Shown here: positions 50,568 through 60,577 of the stretch, one piece after another
Numbering within the stretch: the stretch's first letter is position 1
Layout of the letters: each line of letters opens with the position of its first letter
Source: Lytechinus pictus
Lineage: Eukaryota > Echinodermata > Echinoidea > Temnopleuroida > Toxopneustidae
Length of the DNA stretch: 64,000 bases
Direction of reading: 5' to 3'
NCBI RefSeq assembly: GCF_037042905.1
Contig: NC_087247.1
Span: 37,899,420 to 37,963,419 of the forward strand
Notes under the pieces: generated by a model
The model's input: the letters and a program-made list of their open reading frames with translations, nothing else
What the model was told of the DNA's origin: nothing
Database searches by the model: none
Position numbers and translations under genes: made by a program

Positions 50568-50788
50568 CTGAAAATAATAAGGTGTAATGTACAAATTGAA
50601 AAGTAATCATTTATTCCTTATTCTATCTTTACCATGTATCATGTGGCATATACTTTTACTCATCTTTAAAAAAAATCATTAAGAACATTAATAACTAGAA
50701 AATAGCAATATTAGTGGTAGAAGTAGTAGTAGTAGTAGTAGAAGTAGTAGTAGTAGTAGTAGAAGTAGTAGTAGTAGTAGATGTAGTA

Positions 50789-50825
<37 letters not shown>

Positions 50826-51501
50826 AATTAGTAGTAGTGATGGTAGTAGTGGTAGTTGATGTAGTAGAAGAAGAATGAATATGATGATGCTGCTGATAAT
50901 AAAAAACAACAACAACAACAACAACGATACTACTACCTATAAAACGTAAAATGATAGACTTTGTTTTGAAATTCAAGTACTACCATAACCACTTTCTTCA
51001 TACAAAATCTATCATTTCGAACCACAACGAAATTATAGGAAGCTTGTTGTGAGAGGGCGCTAATCCATGTAAAAAGGCGGTGCTATAATTTAAGTTACAT
51101 CTTACTTCTCTGATTTGTTCAGTTTTATCGTTATGTGAGAATTGATTGATTCAAACATACAGCATGTCATGGAAGGGGGTATGTGGAACCTGATTGTTTC
51201 ACGATAAACTTTTCTCTGCTAACACACTAATGGCTATCTATATTATCGTCATAAAACAACTGACTGGCAAAAGCATGTCACACAGAAGGGGTGAGGTATG
51301 AGGAATTTGACTCTTAAATCACAAAAGAAAATTTTCTTTGATAAAATATAATGGGAGGTGGGGTAATACCAAATTCCTGAACAGCTGTAACCTCGACAAA
51401 GTTTTTACACCCTTTGGAGTGAACCAACCATCACCCCCCCCCCCCCCCCGATGACGCTTTTAAAAATGATTAGTAAATATGATTATGATCCACATACTGA
51501 C
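50568..51501 (-). other. Intron of the LRR-pseudocaspase gene
   Basis: A 934-bp phase-1 intron. The donor is CAG|GTCAGT at 51,501 and the acceptor TTTTCAG ends at 50,568. It holds an AGT-type trinucleotide array (50,715-50,870), which produces poly-Leu and poly-Thr ORFs on the minus strand, and a C run at about 51,434-51,450. If the intron were retained, translation would add QYVDHNHIY and stop, leaving an LRR-only protein. Confidence 0.85.
50715..50870 (+). repeat. AGT microsatellite inside the intron
   Basis: AGTAGTAGT units with AAG and ATG interruptions on the plus strand (ACT on the transcribed sense strand). Confidence 0.95.
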
Positions 51502-52423
51502 CTGAGCTACTGTGCCAACTTGGTGTACATGTCCTTTCACCCTCTTCTGAATCGCTATATCCAAGCTTGGAAATGTTATCTATGATTACTGCCACACCCC
51601 TTGGTCTAGTTCTCATCCGATAGCAAGGTTTCTCACCACTGCCATCATTCTGCTTCTTGAAATACACCAACCCAGTATTCTCACACCGTCTGTTGATGAT
51701 TCCCTGGTATTCCCGGAGAGATTTCATACCCTTCTCTACAGAGCTCTTCAAAGGGTCGATGAAAGGGCATCCCTTGCACACTAGGGTCCTCAGCCTTTTG
51801 AGTCTTTCGCCAAAGTAGGCGGGAAGAGTTTTTAGGGGGTTATTCGTCAACAGCATTTCCTCCAGTTTTTCCATGTCGCAAATCGTCTGAGGTAACCATT
51901 CGATCTGATTGTCGCTCAGATGCAAAACCTTTAACCCTTTCAGGATAGAAACCTGAGCTGGAAGGCATGTCAGTTTGTTGTTGTCCATGACCAATCGTTC
52001 CAGTTTTGACAAGGCGTTGTCACAAAGACCTAGAGGAAACTCCCAAAAGGAATTATCTGAGAGATCGAGCCATCGAAGCTCCGTTAACCTGCAGATGTCC
52101 CGCGGGATGATTTTTAGACTGTTCGCGCTCAGATAAAGGCGTATCAGCTCTGTAAGCTCGCAGAGGACATCAGGAAACCTGTCGAAGAGGTTGTTCTCCA
52201 GATACAGCCATCGGAGTTTCTTCAGCGATCCAAACTCTGGAGGCAGCTCATTCAGTCTGTTCACGTTAAGGTTCAACCATTGCAAGTCCTCTAATTTGAA
52301 AAGGTCGTAAGGTAGTCGTTGGATGTTGCGATAATTCAAATCCAGTCTCAAGTCACGTGATGATGAACTGAAGTAAGGTGTTATCCCCAGGGACTGTAAA
52401 GTCTGAGTTTTATCCGTGGCCAT
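51502..52423 (-). CDS. LRR-pseudocaspase, exon 1: LRR domain and start of p20
   Basis: The start codon lies in a good context (GCAAGATGG). The exon encodes residues 1-307 and one base of codon 308. Residues about 24-222 form eight or nine leucine-rich repeats of about 23 residues with the pattern L..L.L..N.L..LP..I..L..L (for example LRWLDLSDNSF, LKVLHLSDNQIEWLP). This is the short SHOC2/PIDD-like class typical of intracellular LRR proteins; there is no signal peptide or membrane segment. After a capping region (LRTLVCKGCPF) and a linker, residues 267-283 read CYRMRTRPRGVAVIIDN. That is the first beta strand of a caspase p20 domain (compare the YxM..xPRG..LIINN form in caspase-8/10). The caspase fold therefore begins on the LRR exon, which makes two separate genes very unlikely. 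No death-effector or CARD domain is present. The LRRs may replace it as the sensor or partner-binding part, which is inference. Confidence 0.9.
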
Positions 52424-52500
52424 CTTGCTGTATACAATGGCTCAAGCTTTATGGAACCTTTAGTGATCTGGAAGACAAAAAGTACAGTATGATCCAATTG
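52424..52500 (-). other. Probable 5' UTR and upstream splice acceptor
   Basis: On the minus strand, ACTTTTTGTCTTCCAG ends at 52,468, giving a good acceptor 44 bp upstream of the ATG. An untranslated first exon is therefore likely further upstream, but I cannot place it. Confidence 0.45.
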
Positions 52501-54433
52501 TCTGTTAATAAGGCTCACCAATCAACTTGAACTTCCATCTCTAACAAAAGAACTTGCCTATTTAGTATTGTTATCTTAGTAGAACGAATCATACTTTGGC
52601 CTTAAATGTCGACATTTCTGTAAAGAGTGCAAACAAAAGGGGGCAAAGTCTTTTCCAATAACTCGATCACAAAAGTTTTCAACATGAAATGTTGAACCTG
52701 CTTTATATAAGCAGACCTTATATTCGGACAACAATAGTTAATGGCATTTCCATCAATCCCCTGGTTAAAATCAACGAAGATAACGATTAATTTTAATTTC
52801 GAGAATTATTTTGACTGACAACTTCTCTCTTAAAACTTGCTTGTATCGAGTTAGTTTACGAGCAAAGTGAATGTGAATAAATTTGCCTTTCTTATCTAAA
52901 GTAGACGTCCACCCTTGCATTGAATTGATTTTTAAAAGACACATATCGATGGAGGTTTAATGAAAATTTATCAAAGAAGAACATACCTTTTTCGACGTCA
53001 CATTCTCCCCCATTTAATAAATTGCATTTTTCTCTGAATTTTTTTTTCAATCTGTGCATTCAATACATCATCAGAAAAAAATATTTCACAGACGCTTACA
53101 TGAGGAAAATATTTCAGTCAGCTTAAACCACTCACAAAAATATACGAATGATGATATAGGACAGGTGCTCGCCATGTGTGACGTCTTAAAGTCAACATTT
53201 CAAAAATTTCGTTATTCTTTGATAGATTTCTGTTGATAATGATTCTCTCATTTTTGAACTTATTTTATCAAAACGTGGCTTCCTCATTTAATAAAATAAT
53301 TTAGAAAATACACCGCTTTCATAATACCTTTAAATGAAAATTGTGAGTAATCCCCACAATTGCCAATATAACGTTAGAGATCTACTCACCTAAGGTCAAA
53401 ATTTTTTGTCAACTGCAACACAAATTATTTCAATAATATTCCTATTTTTTGGTTCAACCGGTATCGATATGATCTTCGACCGTAGAAGTGGTGGTGGACA
53501 CAATTTTACCTTGACTACAAAACATAACTTAATTTCACTACAGTATCAAAATAATGCGCATTGTTCACTAACTTATTAATATTACGTCACAATACATGTT
53601 CTGTATTTTCCAGTCATACGCCCAACACATGCATACAATGCCTATAAGTAAACTATGATCGTGGAAGTACATGTAGAATAAAGGGGAATAAGTAAGTTAT
53701 AATAGAAAATACATAGATCTACATACCATTTTATGTCGACTTGCTGTGCCTTTATAACTAACAAAGTATTCGGCATCCAATATTGATAAATAATTAAGTG
53801 CTTCATGTTGTATAAAACTATACCGAAAGTCCAAAATAAGCTTGCACATTGCTAGTTTTGTAAATCATTGCGAAATATATCAGGTTGGTTTCACAGAGCA
53901 CCATATTCAATTATCTGTCTTGTAAAGTTTGTAGCGGTCGTTGAGGGGTTTACTATTTAAGCCGCTTCCAAAAGATCATTCGGAGAGCACAATAGCATTA
54001 TCACTAGCGCTTTTATTGATTTCGTCTTTACTTGTACAACAATAGGTTAAATTTAGAAAACAGGTCCAGACCCCTCCTCTTCGCTTTATCACTGGTGTGC
54101 AGTTTCTGTCTTACAAAAATCCTGGAGGTCACTCATCCCCTCGCGCTCTCGACCCCCCCCCCCTTCTCTCTCTCTCTCTCTCTCATAAAAAAATTGATAA
54201 GGAGCCAGATTAATATGTGGCGTCCTCGATTAATTCAGGTCAAATTTTAAAGATTAATTTTGTGTAAGGGCTTTGTGCTAATTCCCGGGGCTAATTCGTC
54301 TACCAATATACTATTTCCATTAAATTTGTTCTTCAAGGAAACCTGCATACCCATGGCAAGACTATTCATAAGGCCTGCTTGCGGTGCCAGATGGCTGCAC
54401 CCAAAGAATAACGCAGATTATAAGGGTATAGTT
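52501..54433. other. No coding exon seen; possible promoter side of the minus-strand gene
   Basis: AT-rich sequence with short ORFs. On the minus strand, GGCTTAAATAGTAAACC near 53,950 is TATA-like. A C then CT tract lies at about 54,153-54,184. None of these proves a transcription start. Confidence 0.35.
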
Positions 54434-54481
54434 GCAGTAGTAGTAGTACTAGTACTAGTAGTAGTACTAGTAGTAGTAGTA

Positions 54482-54535
<54 letters not shown>

Positions 54536-54835
54536 CATGTAGTAGTAGTAGTAGTAGTAGTAGTAGTACATGTAGTAGTAGTAGTAGGCCTATTATTAGT
54601 AATAGTAGTAGTATAGAAGTCGAAGTAGTAGTATATAGTAGTAGTAGTAGTAGTAGTAGCCATAATATAATATTAATAATATTAATGATGATAATAATGA
54701 TGAATATAGTCATTTTCATCGATTATTATCAATATTATTATCATCGTCATCATCATTATCACCACCATCGTTCTTATTATTATTATGATTATAGTTGTTA
54801 TTACCATATCATCATCATCATCATTATCATCATCA
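54434..54835. repeat. AGT array followed by ATT/ATC trinucleotides
   Basis: AGT units at 54,434-54,658 with TACATG interruptions are followed by ATAATATTA/ATCATC units to about 54,835. Poly-Val, poly-Leu and poly-Thr ORFs on both strands are artefacts. Confidence 0.95.
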
Positions 54836-54986
54836 TTTCCCAGAGTTCTATTGAGCCTTCCATGGACATACCTTGGGAAGAACGCAAGTTTAAAAAAAGA
54901 GAGAGAGATACGAAAACAACCGTCTTCTCTAAATCCGGTTCATTAAATCATTCAAACAAACCTGATTAAGAGAAAAGAATGTCGTT

Positions 54987-55268
54987 TTGCAAGAGAAGTG
55001 CAAAGGAGATACGTCCAATTTGCACAAAAACCTTTCTTATGAATTCGCTGCGCCTTTGGGTTTAGGGCTATCGTTGAAAAAGCGTGTACATCCAGAGCAA
55101 ATGAGTGTTGCGACTGAGGAAAAAGCGAAATCATGGGGAAAGTCCGGCGAATGCACCTCTGACTGCTCTGAGATGTGCCTAAGCTGCCAGCGCAAAGGGG
55201 GAATTTTACGTCGAATCCCCATATGTTTGCTGAATGGAAATACAGAAATAACGGCCTCTTGATGACTG
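54987..55268 (+). other. Candidate exon with a strong donor, identity unknown
   Basis: A CpG-richer 91-codon ORF ends in TGA at 55,262. A GATGACTG|GTAAGT donor stands at 55,268/55,269. The protein (Cys-containing, with CLSCQRKGG) matches no domain I know. It might be an alternative 5' exon of the downstream gene or chance. Confidence 0.2.
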
Positions 55269-56161
55269 GTAAGTACTGTAGGTGAATATCATGGTGCATT
55301 TAGTCATTAGTGTATGATTTCATTGAATTATTTTGGTGTTGAGGTAATTATTTTGAAGGATTTTTAGCGGTGCCTGTGTATGGAATTTTCAATTGAACGA
55401 ATGATTTTCTGTGTGATGCATTCATTCATTCACTGACTGAGTTTTGGTGTTAAATGTAGCAGAGTTATGCAAGCTCGAACGGAACCGCTCGAACCTGTCA
55501 CACATTAGCCAGAGCAGAGCGGGCATACCGTACATCGTGGCAGAACAAACGTTAAATTAAACCTTACTGTAGTGTAAGTTAAAGTGTAAGTAACCTTGCT
55601 CGACAGGTCTGTGTCTTTTTTTATTTCACTCAGATCACACTCGTACTCATAGACAGGAATAAGCATCGTTTCTGGGGATTAAGCCAGGATATATTTAACA
55701 ATTTCTGACATTTTACTAACATGACTAATATTTATTTTATTTCTACTATCATCCCACTCACACGTATTGCGAGGTTAGTATACGTACCACCAACGTGTTT
55801 ACGTCATGGATTTTAGAGTTGTCGGTTAACATCGCTTCATAACGTGAATGATGTTAGCCGAAACTCATTCCGCTACTCACCAGGGCTTTTTCTGGTGAAA
55901 AGCGTTCCATTTTCAATTTTTAACATATTTTTTAGTATAAAAAGGACATAACAAAGAGCAAAATTGCTTACCTCAGCCTGGAAAGTGGCTTCGCATGTCT
56001 CTTCCACGGAAATAAATGGAAGGTCGTTGGTGGCGCTAATACAATTCACAACCTTAATTCAGCTTGTTGCTATTTTTAAAACTAGATTCTTGATTGCGCA
56101 ATTCCAATGATTGTTTGATAAAATATATAAAGACACCAGTAAATGCAATAACTTAAAAAAC
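55269..56161. other. No gene seen
   Basis: Contains GTAAG-type repeats near 55,570-55,590 and short ORFs only. Confidence 0.45.
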
Positions 56162-56607
56162 GGAAAGAGTTCCATATGCACCCCCCACCAAAAATAACAA
56201 AAGATTGTTGAGACTTCCGGTTCGTTCACTTCAGATTTTTCTATCATTTTTTTACTGTTGCTTACCTTAGTTGGGACTCGAACTCACCTCGGTTGATCTG
56301 CAGTCAAGACCTTTCCCGCTATGCTAGCGAGAAGCGCTGATACCGGAAAGGGTATTTTTACGATTATCAGGCGATAGTTCGACTAGTCTTGACTCGCAGA
56401 CCCTTTACTGACTAAATAAACCGATGTCTATGGACAATTACACGCACAAGATCTCGCTCGAAATTTGACGGAATAAAGCCATATTTTGGTATGTATTTCC
56501 ACTTCCCCATCATATATGTTCGATATTAGGGCTAGATATATTATTCTGAACCTTCTCCATGTTTTTATTTTCAATTTTAGTGGGGGGTGCATATGGAACT
56601 CTTACCT
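56162..56607. mobile_element. Inverted-repeat element with CATATGCACCCCCCAC arms
   Basis: GGAAAGAGTTCCATATGCACCCCCCACCAAAA on the left and its diverged inverse ending GGAACTCTTACC on the right bound 446 bp. The core of the arm is a perfect 22-bp match (56,167-56,188 against 56,581-56,602). Inside is a tRNA-Cys-like relic on the minus strand. There is no ORF of its own. Confidence 0.7.
56260..56336 (-). pseudogene. tRNA-Cys-like relic
   Basis: On the minus strand an A-box-like TAGCATAGCGGG is followed by TTGACTGCAGATCAA, the cysteine tRNA anticodon arm with a GCA anticodon, and the B-box-like GAGTTCGAGTCCC. The ends GCTTCTC and GGTAAGC can pair over six of seven positions. The D arm and T stem do not fold properly, so a functional tRNA is unlikely. 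It may be the head of a SINE. Confidence 0.55.
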
Positions 56608-57514
56608 AAAAAACATACTTTTTATATTATTTTTGCTGACGATAATACTTTTTTGAAAATATTCAAAGCGATGACCAATTAAACAAAAAAATAGAAAATT
56701 ATACGTACATGTACCTTGAACGAAGCCCCGCAAGTGCTACCGTTCTTTTGTCAATTAACGTTCCACCAAAGTCTTTACAGTAAAAAGATTGGACACTTTG
56801 CCAACTTTGCGTAACGCTTTGCATCGATTTACGTGTAAGATAGTTATTATGCCTAGGCTTTCCCTTGTATTGTCTTTGACATGAAGATAAATCGCGCGCC
56901 CTCTTTAAGCTGAGACGAAAAATTTGGGAAATTGCAAGCTCGCTCCGTATTTTGACAACGAGAATAAAAATCAAGGCTTAAATGATGCTTTTCGATATGA
57001 TATTCATCATATTAGGAGGAATTGACTTCACATCGTTCGGTAAGTTTCGTAGGAGGACTTAATTCTGTAAATCCTCTTATTAAATTTGCGGGAGTTTGTT
57101 GCAATTTCGCACGCGCCGTGCCTTCAATTTTCCTGTAAACTCAGCAATACGCATATGGGTGCTATCATCCCCATTCACCGACGGTAGTGTGTTAGTGCGA
57201 GCCTGCATGTGTTATCACGTCGCCCAATTCAGGCCTATAGTGTTTTGACTAGATTTGAATTTTTTTTAAAATTCTAAATGACATAATATTATCTTGAACA
57301 ATGGCCCACTATTTTCGTTAGACTCTAATCTGACTTTTGATACTGCGCATATTCCAACAAAATATCGAAGTTATACGTTACCGATGATTTATTCCTTATT
57401 TTTTTTAATTTTTCTGCGGGAGAGGAAAAATGGCAGCCATGTGTTGCTGCCCTCTACGTTCATCGAGTTATGCTTTTATCAAGGCAGTAGGCTTTCTGAT
57501 TAGAATTTTCGATA
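56608..57514. other. No gene seen
   Basis: Two short ORFs without domains. CpG density rises from about 57,100 toward the candidate promoter. Confidence 0.45.
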
Positions 57515-57720
57515 TCCTGGCCAATCAATGCGAGCGACAAGTTCCGAATGCACACAGACAAGTGCAAAGCAGCGGCACGAATCGCGATATATAGCGATTG
57601 GAAATACGTCTGTAACTGTAAGGATGATGACATCATCCAAGATGGCAACTTACGATGACCAACGAAAGAATTGACGATGACTATACATGTGTTGATCATC
57701 ATTTGAGAGGAATTAGCGGT
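57515..57720 (+). promoter_or_regulatory. Candidate promoter and non-coding first exon of the RAD54L2-like gene
   Basis: In order: GGCCAATCA (57,519-57,527, a CCAAT box), ATTGG near 57,597 (inverse CCAAT), TGATGACATCATC (57,624-57,636, CRE/ATF-like palindrome) and CAAGATGGC (57,638-57,646, YY1-like). A splice donor GCG|GTAACT follows at 57,718/57,719. This is the make-up of a TATA-less housekeeping promoter. A 10-codon ORF starts in AAGATGGC. Joining to the exon at 60,463 is inferred. Confidence 0.35.
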
Positions 57721-58509
57721 AACTGCGATCTAAGGTACAATATTTCTGAATTTATATATTTTCTCGTAAGTTTGGATGTAATTTCTTTTTTATAATGTGA
57801 CATTTTATGTACAAAAAAATGATCCGAACATAGGGTTTCTGTCTAATGTTAGATCTAACGTTACTGCTAATACGTTGTCTTTACGTACGGGCCAACAACA
57901 CTTCAGTCTTGTATTGCTGAGTGGAGCCAACGCAGTTCAATGGAAGAACCAAATACAGAGACTGAAGCTTTTGGTCTATCGTACTCACAGCATGCATCAG
58001 AGTTCAGACAGACAAGTCCAGTACTTGATTAAATTAGATCTAGTGATTGTGCTGTACATGTAGCTGCGCCATGTAGGCCTAGCCTGTACTGTAGTGTAAA
58101 TTTGGATTCCAGGGTCTTAAGTTAGTGGAGACTACATACATGTATTTGTCAATAATGTTATAACTTGTATTTTGATCTGAATCTGGATCTGGATGTGATA
58201 CAGTGCAGGACCGTAAGGTATAATTCACTGGGTTAGGAGAGAACGCAGATGAGTTACACATGTAAGTCGAAGAAGGTGGCCTTCTTCGATCTTGGCTTTA
58301 ACACCTCTGGTGATGTACTGCTGACAACTTCATTAGGGAGTTGTATTTACAAAAAAATAATTTCTTAACTGCTCTGTGTTACAATGTGTTATGGAGAAAT
58401 ACTTTGAGTTATTTGTTACTTGTCTCCAAGACTCCAACATTAGTAGCATCAAAGTTTACAAATTTCTTAGCTTTGATATTCATACGTTTACATGTAGGTC
58501 TTGAGTTAG
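57721..58509. other. No coding exon seen
   Basis: Presumed intron of the RAD54L2-like gene if the promoter call is right. Short ORFs only. Confidence 0.4.
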
Positions 58510-59690
58510 AAATTTATCAACAGGAAGGGCAGGAACCAACGCCTTGAAGTTTGATGTAAGTTTCAGGACTTTGCGTCTTGAGGCAAGAGTAGGCAGGTTG
58601 AGATTCTCTCTCATCTTGGTAATCGAACCTGGTTCTCGAGAGCTGTAGTCCCCACTGATGAACTGTACTGCTCTGCGCTGTGTTTTCTCCAGACATTGGA
58701 TATCCTTCTGCAGATATTCCAGGATAGATCTTACTAGTGCAAGGTAGGCTGTCCGCTTGCAGTTCTCTGGGCAGAAATTTAGGTTCCTGTGGAGTAAAGC
58801 AAGGACAGAGTTTGCCTTCCTCACAGCTTTGTTGATCTGGGGTGACCACTTCAGATTGTCAGCGAGTGTTACTCCAAAATATGAATGTTGAGATACATGT
58901 TTAAAGGATAAGCCACCCCAACAAAAAGTTGATTTGAATAAAAAGAGAAAAATCATAACATAATGTTCAAAAAGCATAACAGTGAAAATTTCATCAAAAT
59001 TGAATGTGAAATAAGAAAGTTATGACATCATAAAGTTTCCCTTAATTTCCCCCAAAAAGTTATATATGCATATCCTGCTTGGTATGCAAATGAGGAGACT
59101 GATGACGTCATCCACTCACTATTTCTTTTGTACTTTATTGTATGAAATATTCTAATTTCTCATTGTCAAGTGAAACAAGGATTAATTCCATGCAGAATTA
59201 GCATTGTTTAATACTCTGGTTCAGTCAAATTGGTCCTTATTGTCAAATCTGTAAAAAAAAAAATATATTATTGTATAATTCTCAATTTAAACAGTAAAAT
59301 CAAAAGAAATAGTGAGTGAGGGACATCATCGACCATCCCATTTGCATGTTACTGAGTTGTGCATATCACTGTTTTGTGAAAAATAAGCGAAACTTTAAAA
59401 TGTCATAACTTTCTTATTTTACATTCGATTTTGATGAAATTTTAAGCGCTGTGCTAGGTTTATTTTCTCTATCGATTCAAATCAACATTTTTCTGTGGTG
59501 GACTTGACCTTTAAGTATGCAGTCATTTATGGTGTAAGAGTGAGGTTTTGGCATCTGTGCTTATAACTTGGCACTTGTCAGCATTGAACCTCATTCCCCA
59601 AGTAGATGCCCAATTTCGCAATGCAGTAAGGTCCTGCTACAGCTTATGATGGTCTCGTTGAGATGTGGTGACTTTTCTAAATGTTGTCGA
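58510..59690 (-). pseudogene. Decayed LINE ORF2 C-terminus, interrupted
   Basis: On the minus strand the upstream part (59,690-59,515) reads QDLTALRNWASTWGMRFNAD, then KCQVIS and YTINDCI. After a 606-bp insertion it resumes KHVSQHSYFGVTLADNLKW, NSVLALLHRNLNFCPENC, AYLALVRSILEY, LEKTQRRAVQFISGDY and LPTLASRRKVLKL. This is the C-terminal part of a jockey/CR1-like reverse transcriptase. Part of the usual segment after LEY is missing (an in-frame deletion of roughly ten codons), and stop codons lie further upstream. It is dead and 5'-truncated, and lies antisense to the RAD54L2-like gene. Confidence 0.88.
58905..59510. mobile_element. TTAA-flanked MITE inside the LINE
   Basis: TTAA at 58,901-58,904 and 59,511-59,514 flank 606 bp with imperfect inverted ends (AGGATAAGCCACCCC against AGGTCAAGTCCACC). 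Long matching inner arms follow (GTTGATTTGAAT, AATTTCATCAAAATTGAATG, ATAAGAAAGTTATGACAT). A TTAA target duplication is the mark of piggyBac-type transposition. There is no transposase, so it is non-autonomous. Confidence 0.88.
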
Positions 59691-60462
59691 TTATTGTCAA
59701 TGGTTGTCATCATTTCCAGTGCTAAACTACCGTCATCTAAAGCCAGGTAGTCTAACGCTAAATGTACATGTTGGCTACTATTAGGAAGTGATTGACAAAA
59801 TGTATTACAGATTGCACACAATTAGATCTAACGTTATGCATCAACATGAGAACTGTGCTGCCTGCAACATCCTCTCATCTCACATTTCAAAAGAATGAAC
59901 AAAGATAAGGAGGTCTAAAATACATTTTCATTGTCTGTGTCTTCTCTACATGTATATAAGGGAATCCCCCCCCCCCAAAAAAAAATAATAATAATCAGCC
60001 AAAGTTGCTGAATTTTCGCATTTCACATCTTAACATTCATGAATTAGTAGGGCCCGCTGGTAGAACAGTTTTCGAAACTGAAGTGGCTACCCTGGGTAAA
60101 TATACCTATATTATTATTATTATTATTATGAAATGCCCATGTATTTTCCCTATTTCCTTGAATTTAGTAGAAAAATTATCAATATTAAAAATGAGGTATA
60201 TTCCCCTCATAACTCTGAAAGATTGATTCCGGTTGATGTCACACAGTCACTAGATTTTAATGTCTTGTCATGGGACCAGAAAAAATGCCATATTCTGGCA
60301 AAGCAGATAACAATTTCATTCTTTTAGCCTTACAAAAATATTTTGTGTCAATGGATAAGTCAAGATAACTTTTTGAACTTACGTGTATTGATTTATAATT
60401 ATCCTTGCAAAGCCATGGACAAACCTTCATCGTCATGTTTCTTGTTTCATTCATGTTCACAG
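59691..60462 (+). other. Presumed intron of the RAD54L2-like gene
   Basis: No coding exon. A C/A homopolymer pair lies at about 59,968-59,987. The 3' end TTTCTTGTTTCATTCATGTTCACAG is a strong acceptor. Confidence 0.5.
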
Positions 60463-60577
60463 GATACAAAATTGTTGTACCAATCATCCGTCGTGGCAGA
60501 TGTTGAGAGGAAAGATACATGTTCTGGAAAAAGATCAATTCAATTTGAAAGGAAAGCAGCGCACATCATATTGAACC
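60463..60577 (+). promoter_or_regulatory. 5' UTR of the RAD54L2-like gene with upstream ORFs
   Basis: It follows the acceptor ending at 60,462. An upstream ATG at 60,500 opens a 24-codon ORF in the frame of the main start. That ORF stops at TGA 60,572-60,574, three bases before the main ATG. A second upstream ATG lies near 60,518 in another frame. The in-frame stop rules out an N-terminal extension within this exon. Tight spacing suggests that upstream initiation would reduce translation of the main ORF. Confidence 0.5.

Noticed and set aside
51470..51501. Extension of the LRR ORF to 51,470
   Set aside because: The last nine residues are intron sequence; the donor at 51,501 and the matching phase of the next exon explain them better.
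54260..54719. Poly-Val, poly-Leu and poly-Thr ORFs on both strands
   Set aside because: Products of the AGT array; the same artefact is seen at 50.7-50.9 kb.
56260..56336. Functional tRNA-Cys gene
   Set aside because: The anticodon arm is good, but the D arm and T stem do not fold and the unit lies inside a repeat element.
58480..58977. A single host gene for the 165-codon minus ORF
   Set aside because: The translation is the C-terminal part of a LINE reverse transcriptase, and its N-terminal residues come from the inserted MITE.
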